Part shown: positions 34,557 to 45,529 of the stretch, piece after piece
Numbering within the stretch: position 1 is the stretch's first letter
Layout of the letters: each line of letters starts with the position of its first letter
Assembly: GCF_013415325.1 (NCBI RefSeq)
Contig: NZ_JACBYE010000002.1
Span: forward strand, 109,169 to 173,168
Direction: 5' to 3'
Length of the DNA stretch: 64,000 nt
From: Sanguibacter inulinus
GTDB lineage: Bacteria; Actinomycetota; Actinomycetes; Actinomycetales; Cellulomonadaceae
Position numbers and translations under genes: made by a program
Notes under the pieces: generated by a model
Seen by the model: the letters and a program-made list of their open reading frames with translations, nothing else
Databases searched by the model: none
Told to the model about the DNA's origin: nothing

Positions 34557-35177
34557 TCACTCGCTCTCGGCGGCCGATGCCGACGCGGCGGCCTGCTGTG
34601 CGGAGACCTCAGCAGCGGCCTCGTCGTCAGCGGAGTTGTCCTGCGGGACCGAGATGAGCACGACGTCGGCGTCGGCCTCGGTGATGAGGGCCGAGCCCTC
34701 GGGGAGGACGAGGTCGCCCGCGGTGATGACCGTGCCGGCCTCGCGGCCGGTGACGTCAGCCTCGATCCACTCGGGGAGGTTCGTGGCGAGGGCCTCGAGG
34801 ACGACCGTCTGCGACTGCACGATGTGGATGGTGCCGGGGACGGGCTCGCCGGTGACGTGCACGTTGACCTCGACCTCGACCTTCTCGCCCTTCTTGACGA
34901 TGAGGAGGTCGACGTGCTCGATGACGTTCTTGACCGGGTCGCGCTGGACGTCCTTCGCGAGGGCGAACTGCGTGGTGCCGTCGAGCTCGATCTCGAAGAG
35001 AGCGTTCGACTGCTTCAGCGCGAGCATCGTCTGGTGGCCGGGGAGGGCGACGTGGACGGGGGCCGTGCCGTGGCCGTAGAGGACGGCGGGGATCTGGTTG
35101 TTGCGGCGGGTGCGGCGTGCGGCGCCCTTGCCGAACTCGGTGCGGGCCTCGGCGACGAGCTTGTTGTTGTCAGACAC
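34557..35177 (-). CDS. rplY: 50S ribosomal protein bL25 (long Ctc form)
   Basis: This 206-residue protein has an N-terminal 5S-rRNA-binding L25 domain (LVAEARTEFGKGAARRTRRN, IPAVLYGHG) and a C-terminal TL5/Ctc beta domain with VEVEVNVHVTGEPVPG and VTGREAGTVITAGDLVLPEG. An acidic Ala/Ser/Glu tail follows, as in actinobacterial members. It binds 5S rRNA in the large subunit. It lies between prs/glmU and pth, the usual order in this group. The ATG has GGAGTTCC upstream. Confidence 0.96.
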   Translation of the reverse strand: MSDNNKLVAEARTEFGKGAARRTRRNNQIPAVLYGHGTAPVHVALPGHQTMLALKQSNALFEIELDGTTQFALAKDVQRDPVKNVIEHVDLLIVKKGEKVEVEVNVHVTGEPVPGTIHIVQSQTVVLEALATNLPEWIEADVTGREAGTVITAGDLVLPEGSALITEADADVVLISVPQDNSADDEAAAEVSAQQAAASASAAESE

Positions 35178-35402
35178 GTGGAACTCCTGGGACAGATGAT
35201 GGGCCGACGGCCAGTGGGATACCTTCGGCTGTGACCTGGAGCGGCACGTGGTGCGAGAGAAGCTGCCTCACCAGGAAACGGGCGGTGCTCTACGGCGCAG
35301 ACGACAGACGGACGCGCGGGAGCGGACCGCCCAGTCGATCACGGAGTCTCGACGTTCCGGAGCATTCCGGCCCGTCAGACGTCCCTCGCCGAGGCAACCT
35401 GG
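35178..35402. other. Non-coding gap between the SIMPL gene and rplY
   Basis: This 225-base gap must contain the rplY promoter and leader (minus strand). No hairpin with strong arms and no clear -10/-35 pair was recognised. No ORF with convincing coding character was seen. Confidence 0.4.
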
Positions 35403-36053
35403 TCACTGTACAGGCTGGGAGGCTCCAGAGTCGAACTCCCAGCGGACCGTGACGCTCGCCGAGACCTCCTGGGTCCCCGGGTCGACCCCGATCTTCGCGG
35501 CCATCGCGTCCGCACGCATCGCCATCGGCCGTGGACCGCCACCTGCGGGAGCACCGTCGAGGACCTCGACCACCCGGCCCAGCGTCCGCCCGGCGAGGGT
35601 CGCCAGCTGCTCGGCGACGGCGTGGGCGTCGCGGAAGGCCGCCTCGCGAGCCGCCCGGACCAGCACCTCGGTATCACCCACGACCACGTGCATCGACTCG
35701 AGCCGCGCGACCGGCCCGGCTGCGGCCAGGGCTGCGCGCACGCACTCCCCCGCCGCGTCGACGTCACGCACCCGGGCGCGCAGCGTGAGGCGGGCCGTGG
35801 TGACCTGCTCGCCACCCTCACGGTTCTCGGTCCAGGTAGAGGTCTGCGCGGTCTGCAGGTCCGCCGCAGCCACCCCGTGGTCGGCGAGGGCCGACCGCGC
35901 CGAGTCGAGCCCCGCGGCTGCGGTGTCGAGGGCCTCCTGCACGTCGCGAGCCGTGGCCTCCGCCCCGAGCTCGACGTCGACCACGTCAGGCACCGCCGCG
36001 GCGCTGCCCGTCCCGGTCACGGTGATCCCCTCAGACCTGCGCGTCTTCCCCAT
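35403..36053 (-). CDS. SIMPL (DUF541) domain protein
   Basis: This 216-residue protein carries one DUF541/SIMPL domain: ITVTGTGSAAAVPDVVDVEL at the start, a helical middle with LDSARSALADHGVAAADLQT, then ARLTLRARVRD and a C-terminal SASVTVRWEF strand. There is no signal peptide or membrane segment, unlike many periplasmic relatives. The molecular function of the family is poorly defined; oxidative-stress and signalling links are known for some members. It stands alone between prs and rplY on the minus strand. Confidence 0.8.
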   Translation of the reverse strand: MGKTRRSEGITVTGTGSAAAVPDVVDVELGAEATARDVQEALDTAAAGLDSARSALADHGVAAADLQTAQTSTWTENREGGEQVTTARLTLRARVRDVDAAGECVRAALAAAGPVARLESMHVVVGDTEVLVRAAREAAFRDAHAVAEQLATLAGRTLGRVVEVLDGAPAGGGPRPMAMRADAMAAKIGVDPGTQEVSASVTVRWEFDSGASQPVQ

Positions 36054-36101
36054 CCGCCCATCCTCCCCCTCACGCCCACCGACCGCGAGAGCAGCCCCGC
36101 A

Positions 36102-36155
36102 GCACGCGCGACGCCCGGCGCCCCTCGGAGGAGGGAGGCCGGGCGTCGGTCGTGC
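36102..36155 (-). terminator. Strong hairpin after prs
   Basis: GACGCCCGGC (36110-36119) pairs with GCCGGGCGTC (36138-36147), extended by outer GCACG/CGTGC arms. It lies 16 bases past the prs stop on the minus strand. Confidence 0.75.
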
Positions 36156-36170
36156 AGCGAGGGGCGAGGC

Positions 36171-37154
36171 TCAGGCGTTGCCCTCGAAGAGGGACGTGAC
36201 CGATCCGTCGTCGAAGACCTCGCGGATGGCGCGGGCCAGCAGCGGGGCGATCGACAGGACGGTGAGCTTGTCGAAGGTGCGGTCTGCGCTGATCGGCAGG
36301 GTGTCGGTGATGACGACCTCGCGGGCGCCGCACTCGCTCAGACGCTGTGCCGCGGGGTCGGAGAGCACGCCGTGGGTGGCCGCGATGATGACGTCCTTCG
36401 CGCCGGCGGCGAGGATCACCTTGACCGCCGAGGCGATCGTGCCACCGGTGTCGATGAGGTCGTCGACGAGGACGCAGGTGCGACCCTCGACGTCGCCGAC
36501 CACGCGGTTGGCGACCGACTGGTTCGGCTTGGTGATGTCACGCGTCTTGTGCACGAAGGCCAGCGGGGCGTCGCCCAGCTTGGCGGCCCACTGCTCGGCC
36601 ACGCGGATGCGCCCGGCGTCGGGCGAGACGACAGCGACGTTCGCGAGGTCGACGCGGGTGCGCACGTAGTCGGTCAGCAGCGGCATCGCCCAGAGGTGGT
36701 CGACGGGTCCGTTGAAGAAGCCCTGCAGCTGGGAGCTGTGGAGGTCGACGCTCATGATGCGGTCCGCACCGGCCGTCTTGAACAGGTCCGCCATGAGGCG
36801 GGCCGAGATCGGCTCGCGCCCACGGTGCTTCTTGTCCTGGCGGGCGTAGCCGTAGAAGGGCTGCACCACGGTGATCGTCTTGGCGGACGCCCGCTTGAGG
36901 GCGTCGACCATGATGAGCTGCTCCATGATCCACTGGTTGATCGGGGCCGTGTGCGACTGCAGGACGAAGACGTCCGCACCGCGCACGCTCTCGCCGAAGC
37001 GGACGTAGATCTCACCGTTCGCGAAGTCGTAGGCCGTGGTCGGGACCAGACCGGTCCCGAGCTCACGGGCGACGTCCTTGGCGAGCTCGGGGTGAGCACG
37101 GCCAGAGACGAAGACGAGTCGCTTCTCGCCGTCGGGGGAGACGATGCCAGTCAT
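36171..37154 (-). CDS. prs: Ribose-phosphate pyrophosphokinase (PRPP synthetase)
   Basis: This 327-residue class I PRPP synthetase has the flexible-loop and ATP region FYGYARQDKKHRGREPISAR, the Mg2+/metal site VDLHSSQLQGFF and the PRPP-binding loop VLVDDLIDTGGT. It makes PRPP from ribose-5-phosphate and ATP for nucleotides, His, Trp and NAD. The opening RLVFVSGRAHPELAKDVARE is standard. Its ATG overlaps the glmU stop by one base (TGATG), so the two genes are translationally coupled. A strong terminator follows. Confidence 0.97.
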   Translation of the reverse strand: MTGIVSPDGEKRLVFVSGRAHPELAKDVARELGTGLVPTTAYDFANGEIYVRFGESVRGADVFVLQSHTAPINQWIMEQLIMVDALKRASAKTITVVQPFYGYARQDKKHRGREPISARLMADLFKTAGADRIMSVDLHSSQLQGFFNGPVDHLWAMPLLTDYVRTRVDLANVAVVSPDAGRIRVAEQWAAKLGDAPLAFVHKTRDITKPNQSVANRVVGDVEGRTCVLVDDLIDTGGTIASAVKVILAAGAKDVIIAATHGVLSDPAAQRLSECGAREVVITDTLPISADRTFDKLTVLSIAPLLARAIREVFDDGSVTSLFEGNA

Positions 37155-38806
37155 CAGTTGCTGTGTCCTTCAGTGGAGACGTCGGCTCCAGGCTGCGGCG
37201 CGGCCTGGTTCGTGGAGGCTGTCGGAGGGCTCGGGACGGGGAGCGTCGCCTGGTGGTCGGCGAGCTCAGCACGCGCCTGCGCACCGAGCCCCTGCGAGGC
37301 GGTGTCACCAGCACGGCGGAGCCGCTCGGCGGCACGGGCCGCGTCGCTGCCCGGGCGGCGGCGCTCGACCCAGCCCTCGATGTTGCGCTGCGGGCCTGCC
37401 GACACGGCGAGCGCACCCGAGGGGACGTCGCCGCGGACGACGGTGCCGGCCGCGGTGTAGGTGCCGTCGCCGATGTGCACGGGAGCCACGAGCAGGTTGT
37501 CGGCGCCGACCCTCGAGAAGGACCCGACCGTCGAGCGGTGCTTGGCGACACCGTCGTAGTTGACGAAGATCGTCGCCGCACCGATGTTCGTGTGCTCGCC
37601 GATGGTCGCGTCACCCACGTAGGACAGGTGCGGGACCTTGGAGCCGTCGCCGATCGTCGCGTTCTTCGTCTCGACGAAGCCGCCGATCTTGCCGCCGGAG
37701 CCCAGGACGGTCCCCGGACGCAGATAGCTGAAGGGGCCGACGCTCGCGTTGTCGCCGATGACCGCGAGCTCAGCCTGCGTGCGCGACACCGTCGCGTGCT
37801 GGCCGACCTCGGTGCTCGTGAGCGTCGTGTCGGGGCCGACCGTCGCGCCCTCGCGGACCACCGTCGCCCCGTAGAGCTGGGTGCCGGGGAGGATCGTCAC
37901 GTCGCGCTCGAGCTCGACGTCGACGTCGACCCAGGTGGTCGCCGGGTCGACGACCGTGACACCCGAGGCCATCCAGTCGGCGAGGATGCGGCGGTTCATC
38001 TCGGCACCCAGGACCGCGAGCTGGACGCGGTCGTTGACACCCTCGACGAGGAAGGGGTCGTCGGTGCGCAGGGCCCGGACCGAGCCACCCTGCGAGCGGG
38101 CGATCGCGAGCACGTCGGTGAGGTAGACCTCGCCCTGCGAGTTGTCGCGGTCGAGGTTGCCGAGGCCGTGGCGGAGCACGGCGGCGTCGAAGACGTAGAT
38201 CGAGGAGTTGATCTCGCGGATCTCGCGCTGCTCGGGTGTGGCGTCGCGGTGCTCGACGATCGAGAGGACCTCACCGGTCGACGCGTCGCGGACGATGCGG
38301 CCGTAGCCTGTCGCGTCCTCGACCTCGGTCGTCAGGACGGTGACGGCGTTGCCGTCGGCGTGGTGCGCGGCGAGCAGCTCGCCGAGAGTCCCGGCGTCGA
38401 GCATCGGGACGTCGCCCGCGATGACCACGACGGCCCCGGTGACACCGTCGCCGACGCCCCGGCCCTCGCTGCCCTCGGGGACACCGTCGTGCGCCGCCGC
38501 GGCGTGCGCGGCGGCATCGAGGACGCCCATGGCGCACTGGACGGCCCGGCCGGTGCCGGGGACGTCGTCCTGGTCGACGACGAGGACGGAGGGGTCGATC
38601 TCGAGGGCGTGGCCTGCGACGGCCTCGCGTTCGTGCCTGACGACGACGGCGACCCGCCGCGGGTCGAGGCCACGGGCGGCTGCGAGCGCGTGCCCGAGCA
38701 TGCTCCGGCCGGCGAGGGTGTGCAGGACCTTGGGGGTGGCAGATCTCATGCGCGTCCCCTCGCCTGCTGCGAGGACGACGACGGCCGCGGGTTGAGCGGT
38801 GGTCAC
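37154..38806 (-). CDS. glmU: Bifunctional GlcNAc-1-P uridyltransferase / GlcN-1-P acetyltransferase
   Basis: This 550-residue GlmU has an N-terminal Rossmann pyrophosphorylase ([37 protein letters not shown]) and a C-terminal left-handed beta-helix with repeated hexapeptides and the acetyltransferase residues in [20 protein letters not shown]. It makes UDP-GlcNAc for peptidoglycan. A Gln/Pro/Ala-rich tail of about 80 residues follows the beta-helix, as in other actinobacterial GlmU. The GTG start has GGGAG eight bases upstream. It is cotranscribed with prs and lies just after a tRNA-Gln gene on the same strand. Confidence 0.96.
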   Translation of the reverse strand: MTTAQPAAVVVLAAGEGTRMRSATPKVLHTLAGRSMLGHALAAARGLDPRRVAVVVRHEREAVAGHALEIDPSVLVVDQDDVPGTGRAVQCAMGVLDAAAHAAAAHDGVPEGSEGRGVGDGVTGAVVVIAGDVPMLDAGTLGELLAAHHADGNAVTVLTTEVEDATGYGRIVRDASTGEVLSIVEHRDATPEQREIREINSSIYVFDAAVLRHGLGNLDRDNSQGEVYLTDVLAIARSQGGSVRALRTDDPFLVEGVNDRVQLAVLGAEMNRRILADWMASGVTVVDPATTWVDVDVELERDVTILPGTQLYGATVVREGATVGPDTTLTSTEVGQHATVSRTQAELAVIGDNASVGPFSYLRPGTVLGSGGKIGGFVETKNATIGDGSKVPHLSYVGDATIGEHTNIGAATIFVNYDGVAKHRSTVGSFSRVGADNLLVAPVHIGDGTYTAAGTVVRGDVPSGALAVSAGPQRNIEGWVERRRPGSDAARAAERLRRAGDTASQGLGAQARAELADHQATLPVPSPPTASTNQAAPQPGADVSTEGHSN

Positions 38807-38865
38807 GAAGGGACTCCCAGGTGCTCGGGTGGGTCTGCTGACGACGCCACCGATCGTGACGTCCG

Positions 38866-38937
38866 CTCCGCCCCCAGGACTCGAACCTGGACTAAAGGCA
38901 CCAAAAACCCTTGTGCTGCCGATTACACCAAGGCGGA
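38866..38937 (-). tRNA. tRNA-Gln (anticodon TTG)
   Basis: The minus strand folds as a full cloverleaf: acceptor TCCGCCT/GGGCGGA with discriminator G, D-arm GTGTAATCGGCAGCAC, anticodon arm AGGGT-TTTTGGT-GCCTT with TTG at 34-36, and T-arm CCAGG-TTCGAGT-CCTGG. CCA is not encoded. Its position upstream of glmU is typical for this lineage. Confidence 0.96.
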
Positions 38938-39063
38938 AGGAGCTCAGGCCACCCGGGACGCACGTGCACGCAGGCGCTGCCCGGGCGCTCGGACCTCATT
39001 CTGCCAGGATTTTCGTGCGCACCAAACGCCGGCCGCACAGGGCAGGTCCGGCATGATGGTGAC

Positions 39064-39813
39064 GTGGCCTCCGACAACAAACGTGCTCCCCGCCCGCGCA
39101 TGACGGCGAAGGAACGCCGAGAACAGCTCATCGACGTCAGCCGAGCCCTGTTCGCGCAGAAGGGCTTCGAGGGGACGAGCGTCGAGGAGATCGCCGCGAG
39201 GGCGCAGGTGTCCAAGCCCGTGGTCTACGAGCACTTCGGGGGCAAGGAGGGCATCTACGCCGTCGTCGTCGACCGGGAGATCCAGGGGCTCACGGGTGCG
39301 CTGACCGGCGCCCTGACGGCCGGCGGCCACCCCAAGGTGGTCCTCGAGCGCACGGCGCTCGCCCTGCTCACCTACATCGAGTCCTCCGAGGACGGGTTCC
39401 GCGTGCTGGTCCGGGACTCCCCCGTCGCACAGGCGACGGGGACCTTCTCGAGCCTCATCGGTGACGTGGCGACCCAGGTGGAGCACCTGCTCGCCGAGCA
39501 GTTCCGGCGGCGCGACCTCGACCCTGCTGTCGCGCCGATCTACGCCCAGATGCTCGTGGGCATGGTCGCCCTGACGGGCCAGCACTGGCTCGACGCCCGG
39601 AACCCGAGCAAGCACGAGGTCGCCGCGCACCTGGTGAACCTCGCCTGGAACGGGCTCAGCGGGCTGGAGCGCCGCCCGTCGATGACCGACACGTCGAGCA
39701 TCGCGAAGACCCCGGGGATCGGGGGCGCACCGCACACCTCGTCGACCGTGAGCCTGCCGGGGGCCGTGCGCCCAGCCGCAGCCCAGACCACCCCGAGACC
39801 GACGAGCGCCTGA
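39064..39813 (+). CDS. TetR-family transcriptional regulator
   Basis: This is a 249-residue regulator. The N-terminal TetR helix-turn-helix spans REQLIDVSRALFAQKGFEG and SVEEIAARAQVSKPVVYEHF, with GGKEGIYAVVVDREI after it. The helical ligand domain ends about residue 200, and a Thr/Ser/Pro tail of about 45 residues follows. The GTG start is six bases after CATGAT, a leaderless arrangement; an ATG 12 codons later (MTAKERREQL) is an alternative. Its target is not evident. It is divergent from the tRNA-Gln/glmU unit. Confidence 0.9.
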   Translation: MASDNKRAPRPRMTAKERREQLIDVSRALFAQKGFEGTSVEEIAARAQVSKPVVYEHFGGKEGIYAVVVDREIQGLTGALTGALTAGGHPKVVLERTALALLTYIESSEDGFRVLVRDSPVAQATGTFSSLIGDVATQVEHLLAEQFRRRDLDPAVAPIYAQMLVGMVALTGQHWLDARNPSKHEVAAHLVNLAWNGLSGLERRPSMTDTSSIAKTPGIGGAPHTSSTVSLPGAVRPAAAQTTPRPTSA

Positions 39814-40137
39814 GCCGAGGCGCTCATCGCCCCCACGCTCCCGGCTCCTCGGCTGCACGCTCCACCTGCGCAGGGCGCGGGCACCAGGGCTACGGGGCGC
39901 AGGTGCCGGATCCCTGGGCTCGAGCCCGGAGCCGGGAGCCCGAGGGCGCACGCCCCTCGTCCCTTCGGACGACAGACGTCCAGCCCTCGGTCGTCCGATC
40001 GGCTACTTCTGCACTCGATACGCGGGCAAAAGCCGCGAAGCGCCTGACTAGGCAGAATTGCAGGTGTGCCGGGCACCCCCCGCTCCCCTAACCTGGGAGA
40101 CGTCTGTGCCACCCGACACACCTGCGAGGGAACGACC
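39814..40137. other. Intergenic region before the ABC exporter
   Basis: This 324-base region has no supported ORF. GC-rich inverted words (for example around GGGCTCGAGCCC at about 39917) can fold and may terminate tetR transcription. TAACCT at 40089-40094 is a possible -10 for the ABC genes. GAGGGAACGACC precedes the ATPase ATG. Confidence 0.4.
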
Positions 40138-41115
40138 ATGCCCATGCTGGAGATCGACAACCTCTCCAAGTCCTACGGCCCGCTGCGTGCGCTCGACTCC
40201 ATGTCCTTCTCGGTCGCCTCCGGCGAGATCTTCGGCTTCGTCGGCTCGAACGGCGCCGGGAAGTCGACCACCATGCGGATCGCCCTCGGGGTGCTCGCCG
40301 CCGACTCCGGCGAGGTGCGCTGGGACGGCGCTCCGCTCGACGTGGCCGCGCGCCGGACCGTGGGCTACATGCCCGAGGAGCGTGGCCTCTACCCCAAGAT
40401 GAAGGTCGCCGACCAGCTCGTCTACCTGGCGCGGCTGCACGGCATGAGCGCCTCGGACGCCCGCGCGGCGATGGAGCACTGGACCGAGAAGCTCGGTGTC
40501 GCCGCACGGCGCGACTCCGACGTCCAGACCCTCTCCCTCGGCAACCAGCAGCGCGTCCAGCTGGCCGCCGCGCTCGTCCACGACCCGGAGATCCTCGTCC
40601 TCGACGAGCCGTTCTCCGGTCTGGACCCCGTCGCTGTCGACGTGATGAGCGGTGTCCTGCGCGAGAAGGCCGACCAGGGCGCGCCCGTCGTCTTCTCCTC
40701 CCACCAGCTCGAGCTGGTCGAGCACCTCTGCGACCGTGTCGGCATCATCCGGGCAGGGCGCATGGTCGCGTGCGGGACCGTCGACGAGCTCCGCTCGCAC
40801 GCCGCACCCCGCTGGCTGGTCGACGCACCCGGTGCGGCACCAGGCTGGGCTGACGCCCTGCCGGGCGCGCGGGTGGTCAGCACGACAGGCTCCCGGACCG
40901 TCGTCGAGGTGGGCCGCGAGCCCGACGCCGAGCAGGCGGTCCTGCAGGCGGCTCTCGCGACGGGCACGGTCCGCGAGTTCGCGCCGCAGCGCGCGAGCCT
41001 CACCGACCTCTTCCGTGACGTCGTGAGCGCCGAGGCCCCCTCGGACGACACCCCCAGCACCGACACCCCCACGAAGACCAAGCGGTCCTTCCTGAGCAAG
41101 GGACGAGCAGCATGA
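40138..41115 (+). CDS. ABC-2 type exporter ATP-binding protein (NatA-like)
   Basis: This 325-residue ATPase has Walker A GSNGAGKST (about 36-44), the signature LSLGNQQRVQ, Walker B ILVLDEPFSGLDP and the switch His in VVFSSHQLE. A C-terminal domain of about 100 residues after the ATPase (VVSTTGSRTVVEVGREPDAE) is typical of NatA/DUF4162 exporters. ATG at 40138 is chosen for its GAGGG site and family start (MLEIDNLSKSYG). It overlaps the permease gene by ATGA and probably exports Na+, a peptide or a drug-like compound. Confidence 0.92.
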   Translation: MPMLEIDNLSKSYGPLRALDSMSFSVASGEIFGFVGSNGAGKSTTMRIALGVLAADSGEVRWDGAPLDVAARRTVGYMPEERGLYPKMKVADQLVYLARLHGMSASDARAAMEHWTEKLGVAARRDSDVQTLSLGNQQRVQLAAALVHDPEILVLDEPFSGLDPVAVDVMSGVLREKADQGAPVVFSSHQLELVEHLCDRVGIIRAGRMVACGTVDELRSHAAPRWLVDAPGAAPGWADALPGARVVSTTGSRTVVEVGREPDAEQAVLQAALATGTVREFAPQRASLTDLFRDVVSAEAPSDDTPSTDTPTKTKRSFLSKGRAA

Positions 41116-42320
41116 GCACCACGACCGCACCCCTGAGCCCCTGGTCGGCCGTCAGGCTCGTCGCGAGCCGTGAGATCAAGCAGCGCGCCGGCTCGAAGGC
41201 CTTCCTGTGGACCACCGTCGTCCTCGTCGTGCTGATCGTCGGCGGGGCCTTCCTCGCCCAGACGCTGCGCGGCGGCGAGAGCACCCTCGCCGTCGGCGTC
41301 ACGCAGGAGACCGCCGCGCTGGCGGAGTCGGTCACCGAGACGGCCTCGGGTTTCGGCACCACGGCCGAGGTCACCACCGTGACCGAGGAGGAGGGCCGCA
41401 CCCAGGTGCTCGACGGCGACCTCGACGCCGTCGTGCTCTCGGCCGAGGGCGGCACCGTGAAGGTCATCACGAAGTCGACCCTCGACACCGACCTCAGCTC
41501 GGTCCTCACGGTGATCGCCCAGCAGACCGTGCTGGCCGAGCAGGTGACCTCCCTCGGGGGCGACCCCTCCGACGTGAGCCGCGCGGTCGCGCAGGCGAGC
41601 GTCGACGTCGAGGCGATCGAGCCCCCTCGCGAGATCGACCCGTCCCAGATCATCTCGGCCTACCTCGTGGGCATCCTCATGTTCATCAGCCTCCAGCTCT
41701 GCGGGGCGATGATCGCGCAGGGTGTCGTCGAGGAGAAGTCCAGCCGCGTCGTCGAGCTGCTGCTCGCCACGGTCCGCCCCTGGCAGCTCATGGCCGGCAA
41801 GGTGCTCGGCATCGGCGTCATCGGACTGGGTCAGGTGGTCGTGCTGGTCGCGGCGGCCGCCGGGAGCGCTGCGGGCTTCGGCCTGCTCGACGGCATGGAC
41901 CTGAACCTCGGCGCCACCGTGCTGTGGACGATCGCGTGGTTCCTCATCGGCTTCACCATGTACGCGCTGCTCTTCGCGGCGGCCGCAGCGCTGGTCTCGC
42001 GCCAGGAGGACGTCGGCACGGTCACCACGCCGATCCTCATGCTCATGATGATCCCGTACATCGTCAGCGTCTCCGTCGCGCCCTTCGCCCCCGACAGCCC
42101 GGTCGTCGTGTGGCTCTCGTACCTGCCGTTCACGTCGCCGCTCATCATGCCCACCCGGGTCGCCGTCGGCGGTGTCGAGATGTGGCAGGTCGCCGTGGTC
42201 ATGGCGGTCAACATCGCCCTGGTCCCGCTGCTCGTCTGGCTCGCCGGTCGCATCTACTCCAACGCCGTGCTGCGCTCCGGCGCACGCATCAAGCTCAAGG
42301 ACGCGCTGCGTGCAGCGTGA
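41112..42320 (+). CDS. ABC-2 type exporter permease (NatB-like)
   Basis: This 402-residue membrane protein has one N-terminal helix (FLWTTVVLVVLIVGGAFLA), an external domain of about 150 residues rich in Thr/Val/Glu, and a block of five to six C-terminal helices. The motif VVEEKSSRVVELLLATVRPWQLMAGKVLG is diagnostic of NatB / ABC2_membrane_3. It pairs with the upstream ATPase. The MarR gene follows after 47 bases, but with its own promoter and palindrome. Confidence 0.9.
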   Translation: MSTTTAPLSPWSAVRLVASREIKQRAGSKAFLWTTVVLVVLIVGGAFLAQTLRGGESTLAVGVTQETAALAESVTETASGFGTTAEVTTVTEEEGRTQVLDGDLDAVVLSAEGGTVKVITKSTLDTDLSSVLTVIAQQTVLAEQVTSLGGDPSDVSRAVAQASVDVEAIEPPREIDPSQIISAYLVGILMFISLQLCGAMIAQGVVEEKSSRVVELLLATVRPWQLMAGKVLGIGVIGLGQVVVLVAAAAGSAAGFGLLDGMDLNLGATVLWTIAWFLIGFTMYALLFAAAAALVSRQEDVGTVTTPILMLMMIPYIVSVSVAPFAPDSPVVVWLSYLPFTSPLIMPTRVAVGGVEMWQVAVVMAVNIALVPLLVWLAGRIYSNAVLRSGARIKLKDALRAA

Positions 42321-42334
42321 CGCACGAGACAGCC

Positions 42335-42361
42335 GTCAAGACTCTTGACGTCAAGTAATGT
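42335..42361 (+). promoter_or_regulatory. Palindromic operator and -10 of marR
   Basis: GTCAAGACTCTTGAC (42335-42349) is a perfect palindrome with seven-base arms and is followed by another GTCAAG half. TAATGT (42356-42361) is a good -10 six bases before the marR ATG, so the message is probably leaderless and autorepressed. Confidence 0.6.
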
Positions 42362-42367
42362 CAGAGG

Positions 42368-42880
42368 ATGAGCTCAGACGAGGTCCGCGAGGACGAGGTG
42401 GACCGCATCATCGCGGCCTGGGGCCGCGTGCGACCCGACCTCGATGTGTCCCCGCTCGCGGTCCTGTCGCGCGTCTCGCGGCTCGACAGGCACCTCGACC
42501 TGGCTCGCCGCGGGGCCTTCGCCCGCAACGAGCTCGAGCCGTGGGAGTTCGACGTGCTGGCCGCCCTGCGCCGGACCGGTGAGCCTCACGTCCTCTCCCC
42601 CGGGGCCCTGGTCACGCAGACGATGGTCACCAGCGGCACCATGACCAACCGCATCGACAGGCTCGCCTCGCGCGGGCTGGTCGAGCGGGAGCCCTCACCC
42701 GACGACAGGCGCGGGGTGCTCGTCCGCCTCACGGCGGACGGGCTCGCCCGGGTCGACGCGGCGTTCAGCGACCTGCTGGCCGTCGAGCACGAGGTCCTCA
42801 CGGTCCTCGATCCGGCGGACGAACCCGCCATCACCGATCTGCTGCGACGGCTCGTCGCCCAGTTCGACACCCTCGGCTGA
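42368..42880 (+). CDS. MarR-family transcriptional regulator
   Basis: This 170-residue winged-helix regulator has recognition helix TQTMVTSGTMTNRIDRLASR followed by the wing REPSPDDRRGVLVRLTADG, both textbook MarR. The N-terminal helices (AAWGRVRPDLDVSPLAVLSR) form the dimer region. Its ATG lies six bases after a -10 and 18 bases past a perfect palindrome, supporting autoregulation. It sits between the NatAB-like exporter and DedA; either could be a target. Confidence 0.93.
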   Translation: MSSDEVREDEVDRIIAAWGRVRPDLDVSPLAVLSRVSRLDRHLDLARRGAFARNELEPWEFDVLAALRRTGEPHVLSPGALVTQTMVTSGTMTNRIDRLASRGLVEREPSPDDRRGVLVRLTADGLARVDAAFSDLLAVEHEVLTVLDPADEPAITDLLRRLVAQFDTLG

Positions 42881-42905
42881 ACCACCGCGAGAGACCAGGA
42901 CCACC

Positions 42906-43592
42906 ATGCACGCCGCCCTCATCCCCTGGCTCGACCCCGCCACGATCATCCCGAGCATGGGGCCCTGGGCCCTCGTCGGGGTCTGCCTCATCATCTTCGC
43001 CGAGACCGGCCTGCTCGTCGGGTTCCTGCTCCCCGGGGACACCCTGCTGTTCTTCGCAGGGCTGCTGACGCACACCGGGGTCATCCCCGTGAACATCTGG
43101 TGGGTGTGCCTGGCCATCGGTTTCGCGGCCTTCCTCGGCGGGGAGGTGGGGTACCTCATCGGCCACAGGCTCGGCCCACGGGTGTTCGAGCGCAAGGACT
43201 CCGGGCTGTTCAGCACCGAGAACGTCGCCCGGACCAACGCGTTCTTCGAGCGCTTCGGCGCCCTGGCCGTGATCCTCGCGCGCTTCATCCCGGTGGTGCG
43301 GACCTTCGCCCCTGTCGCCGCGGGCGTCGCGCACATGAGCTACCGCCGCTACTCGCTGTACAACCTGGTCGGGGCCGTCGTCTGGGGCATCGGGCTGACC
43401 ATGCTCGGCTTCCTGCTCGGAGGCATCCCGTGGGTGGCCGAGTTCGCCGAGAAGTACATCGACCTCGTGATCCTCGGGGCCGTCGCGCTCACCCTGGTCC
43501 CCACGGTCATCCACTACGTGCGGTCGACCCGGAAGGCACGCCGGGCACCCGTGGCGCCTGCACCGCAGGACCCCGAGGTCACCGCCGTCTGA
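42906..43592 (+). CDS. DedA-family membrane protein
   Basis: This 228-residue membrane protein of the SNARE-associated/DedA family has GFLLPGDTLLFFAGLL, GGEVGYLIGHRLGPRVF and the conserved re-entrant motif ARFIPVVRTFAPVAAG. DedA proteins support membrane lipid scrambling or flippase activity and proton-motive homeostasis. It follows marR by 25 bases with AGGA before the ATG, probably in one transcript. Confidence 0.92.
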   Translation: MHAALIPWLDPATIIPSMGPWALVGVCLIIFAETGLLVGFLLPGDTLLFFAGLLTHTGVIPVNIWWVCLAIGFAAFLGGEVGYLIGHRLGPRVFERKDSGLFSTENVARTNAFFERFGALAVILARFIPVVRTFAPVAAGVAHMSYRRYSLYNLVGAVVWGIGLTMLGFLLGGIPWVAEFAEKYIDLVILGAVALTLVPTVIHYVRSTRKARRAPVAPAPQDPEVTAV

Positions 43593-43617
43593 GTCCGACG
43601 GGCTGCGCCCGCCCGCG

Positions 43618-43623
43618 TACCCT
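43618..43623 (+). promoter_or_regulatory. -10 element for the leaderless ABC-F gene
   Basis: TACCCT is followed by six bases and the GTG start of the ABC-F gene, with no Shine-Dalgarno sequence between. Confidence 0.5.
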
Positions 43624-43629
43624 TGCCGG

Positions 43630-45414
<1,785 letters not shown>

Positions 45415-45475
45415 GCCGGCTCTCGCGAAGCAAGGCTCCCGGGAGCGACCTCCGTCGTCGGGTGGGGACCTCTCC

Positions 45476-45512
45476 CCCGCGGGCGCACGGCAGCGAGCCG
45501 TGTGCCCGCGGG
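45476..45512 (+). terminator. Strong hairpin after the ABC-F gene
   Basis: CCCGCGGGCGCACGGC (45476-45491) pairs with GCCGTGTGCCCGCGGG (45497-45512), with one G-T wobble and a five-base loop. It ends six bases before the -10 of the next gene. Confidence 0.8.
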
Positions 45513-45529
45513 CGTGCCAGGCTGGGCCG

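Noticed and set aside
38938..39063. A genomic-island attachment site at tRNA-Gln
   Set aside because: No second copy of the tRNA 3' end and no integrase are present in the window. Flanking genes are normal housekeeping genes.
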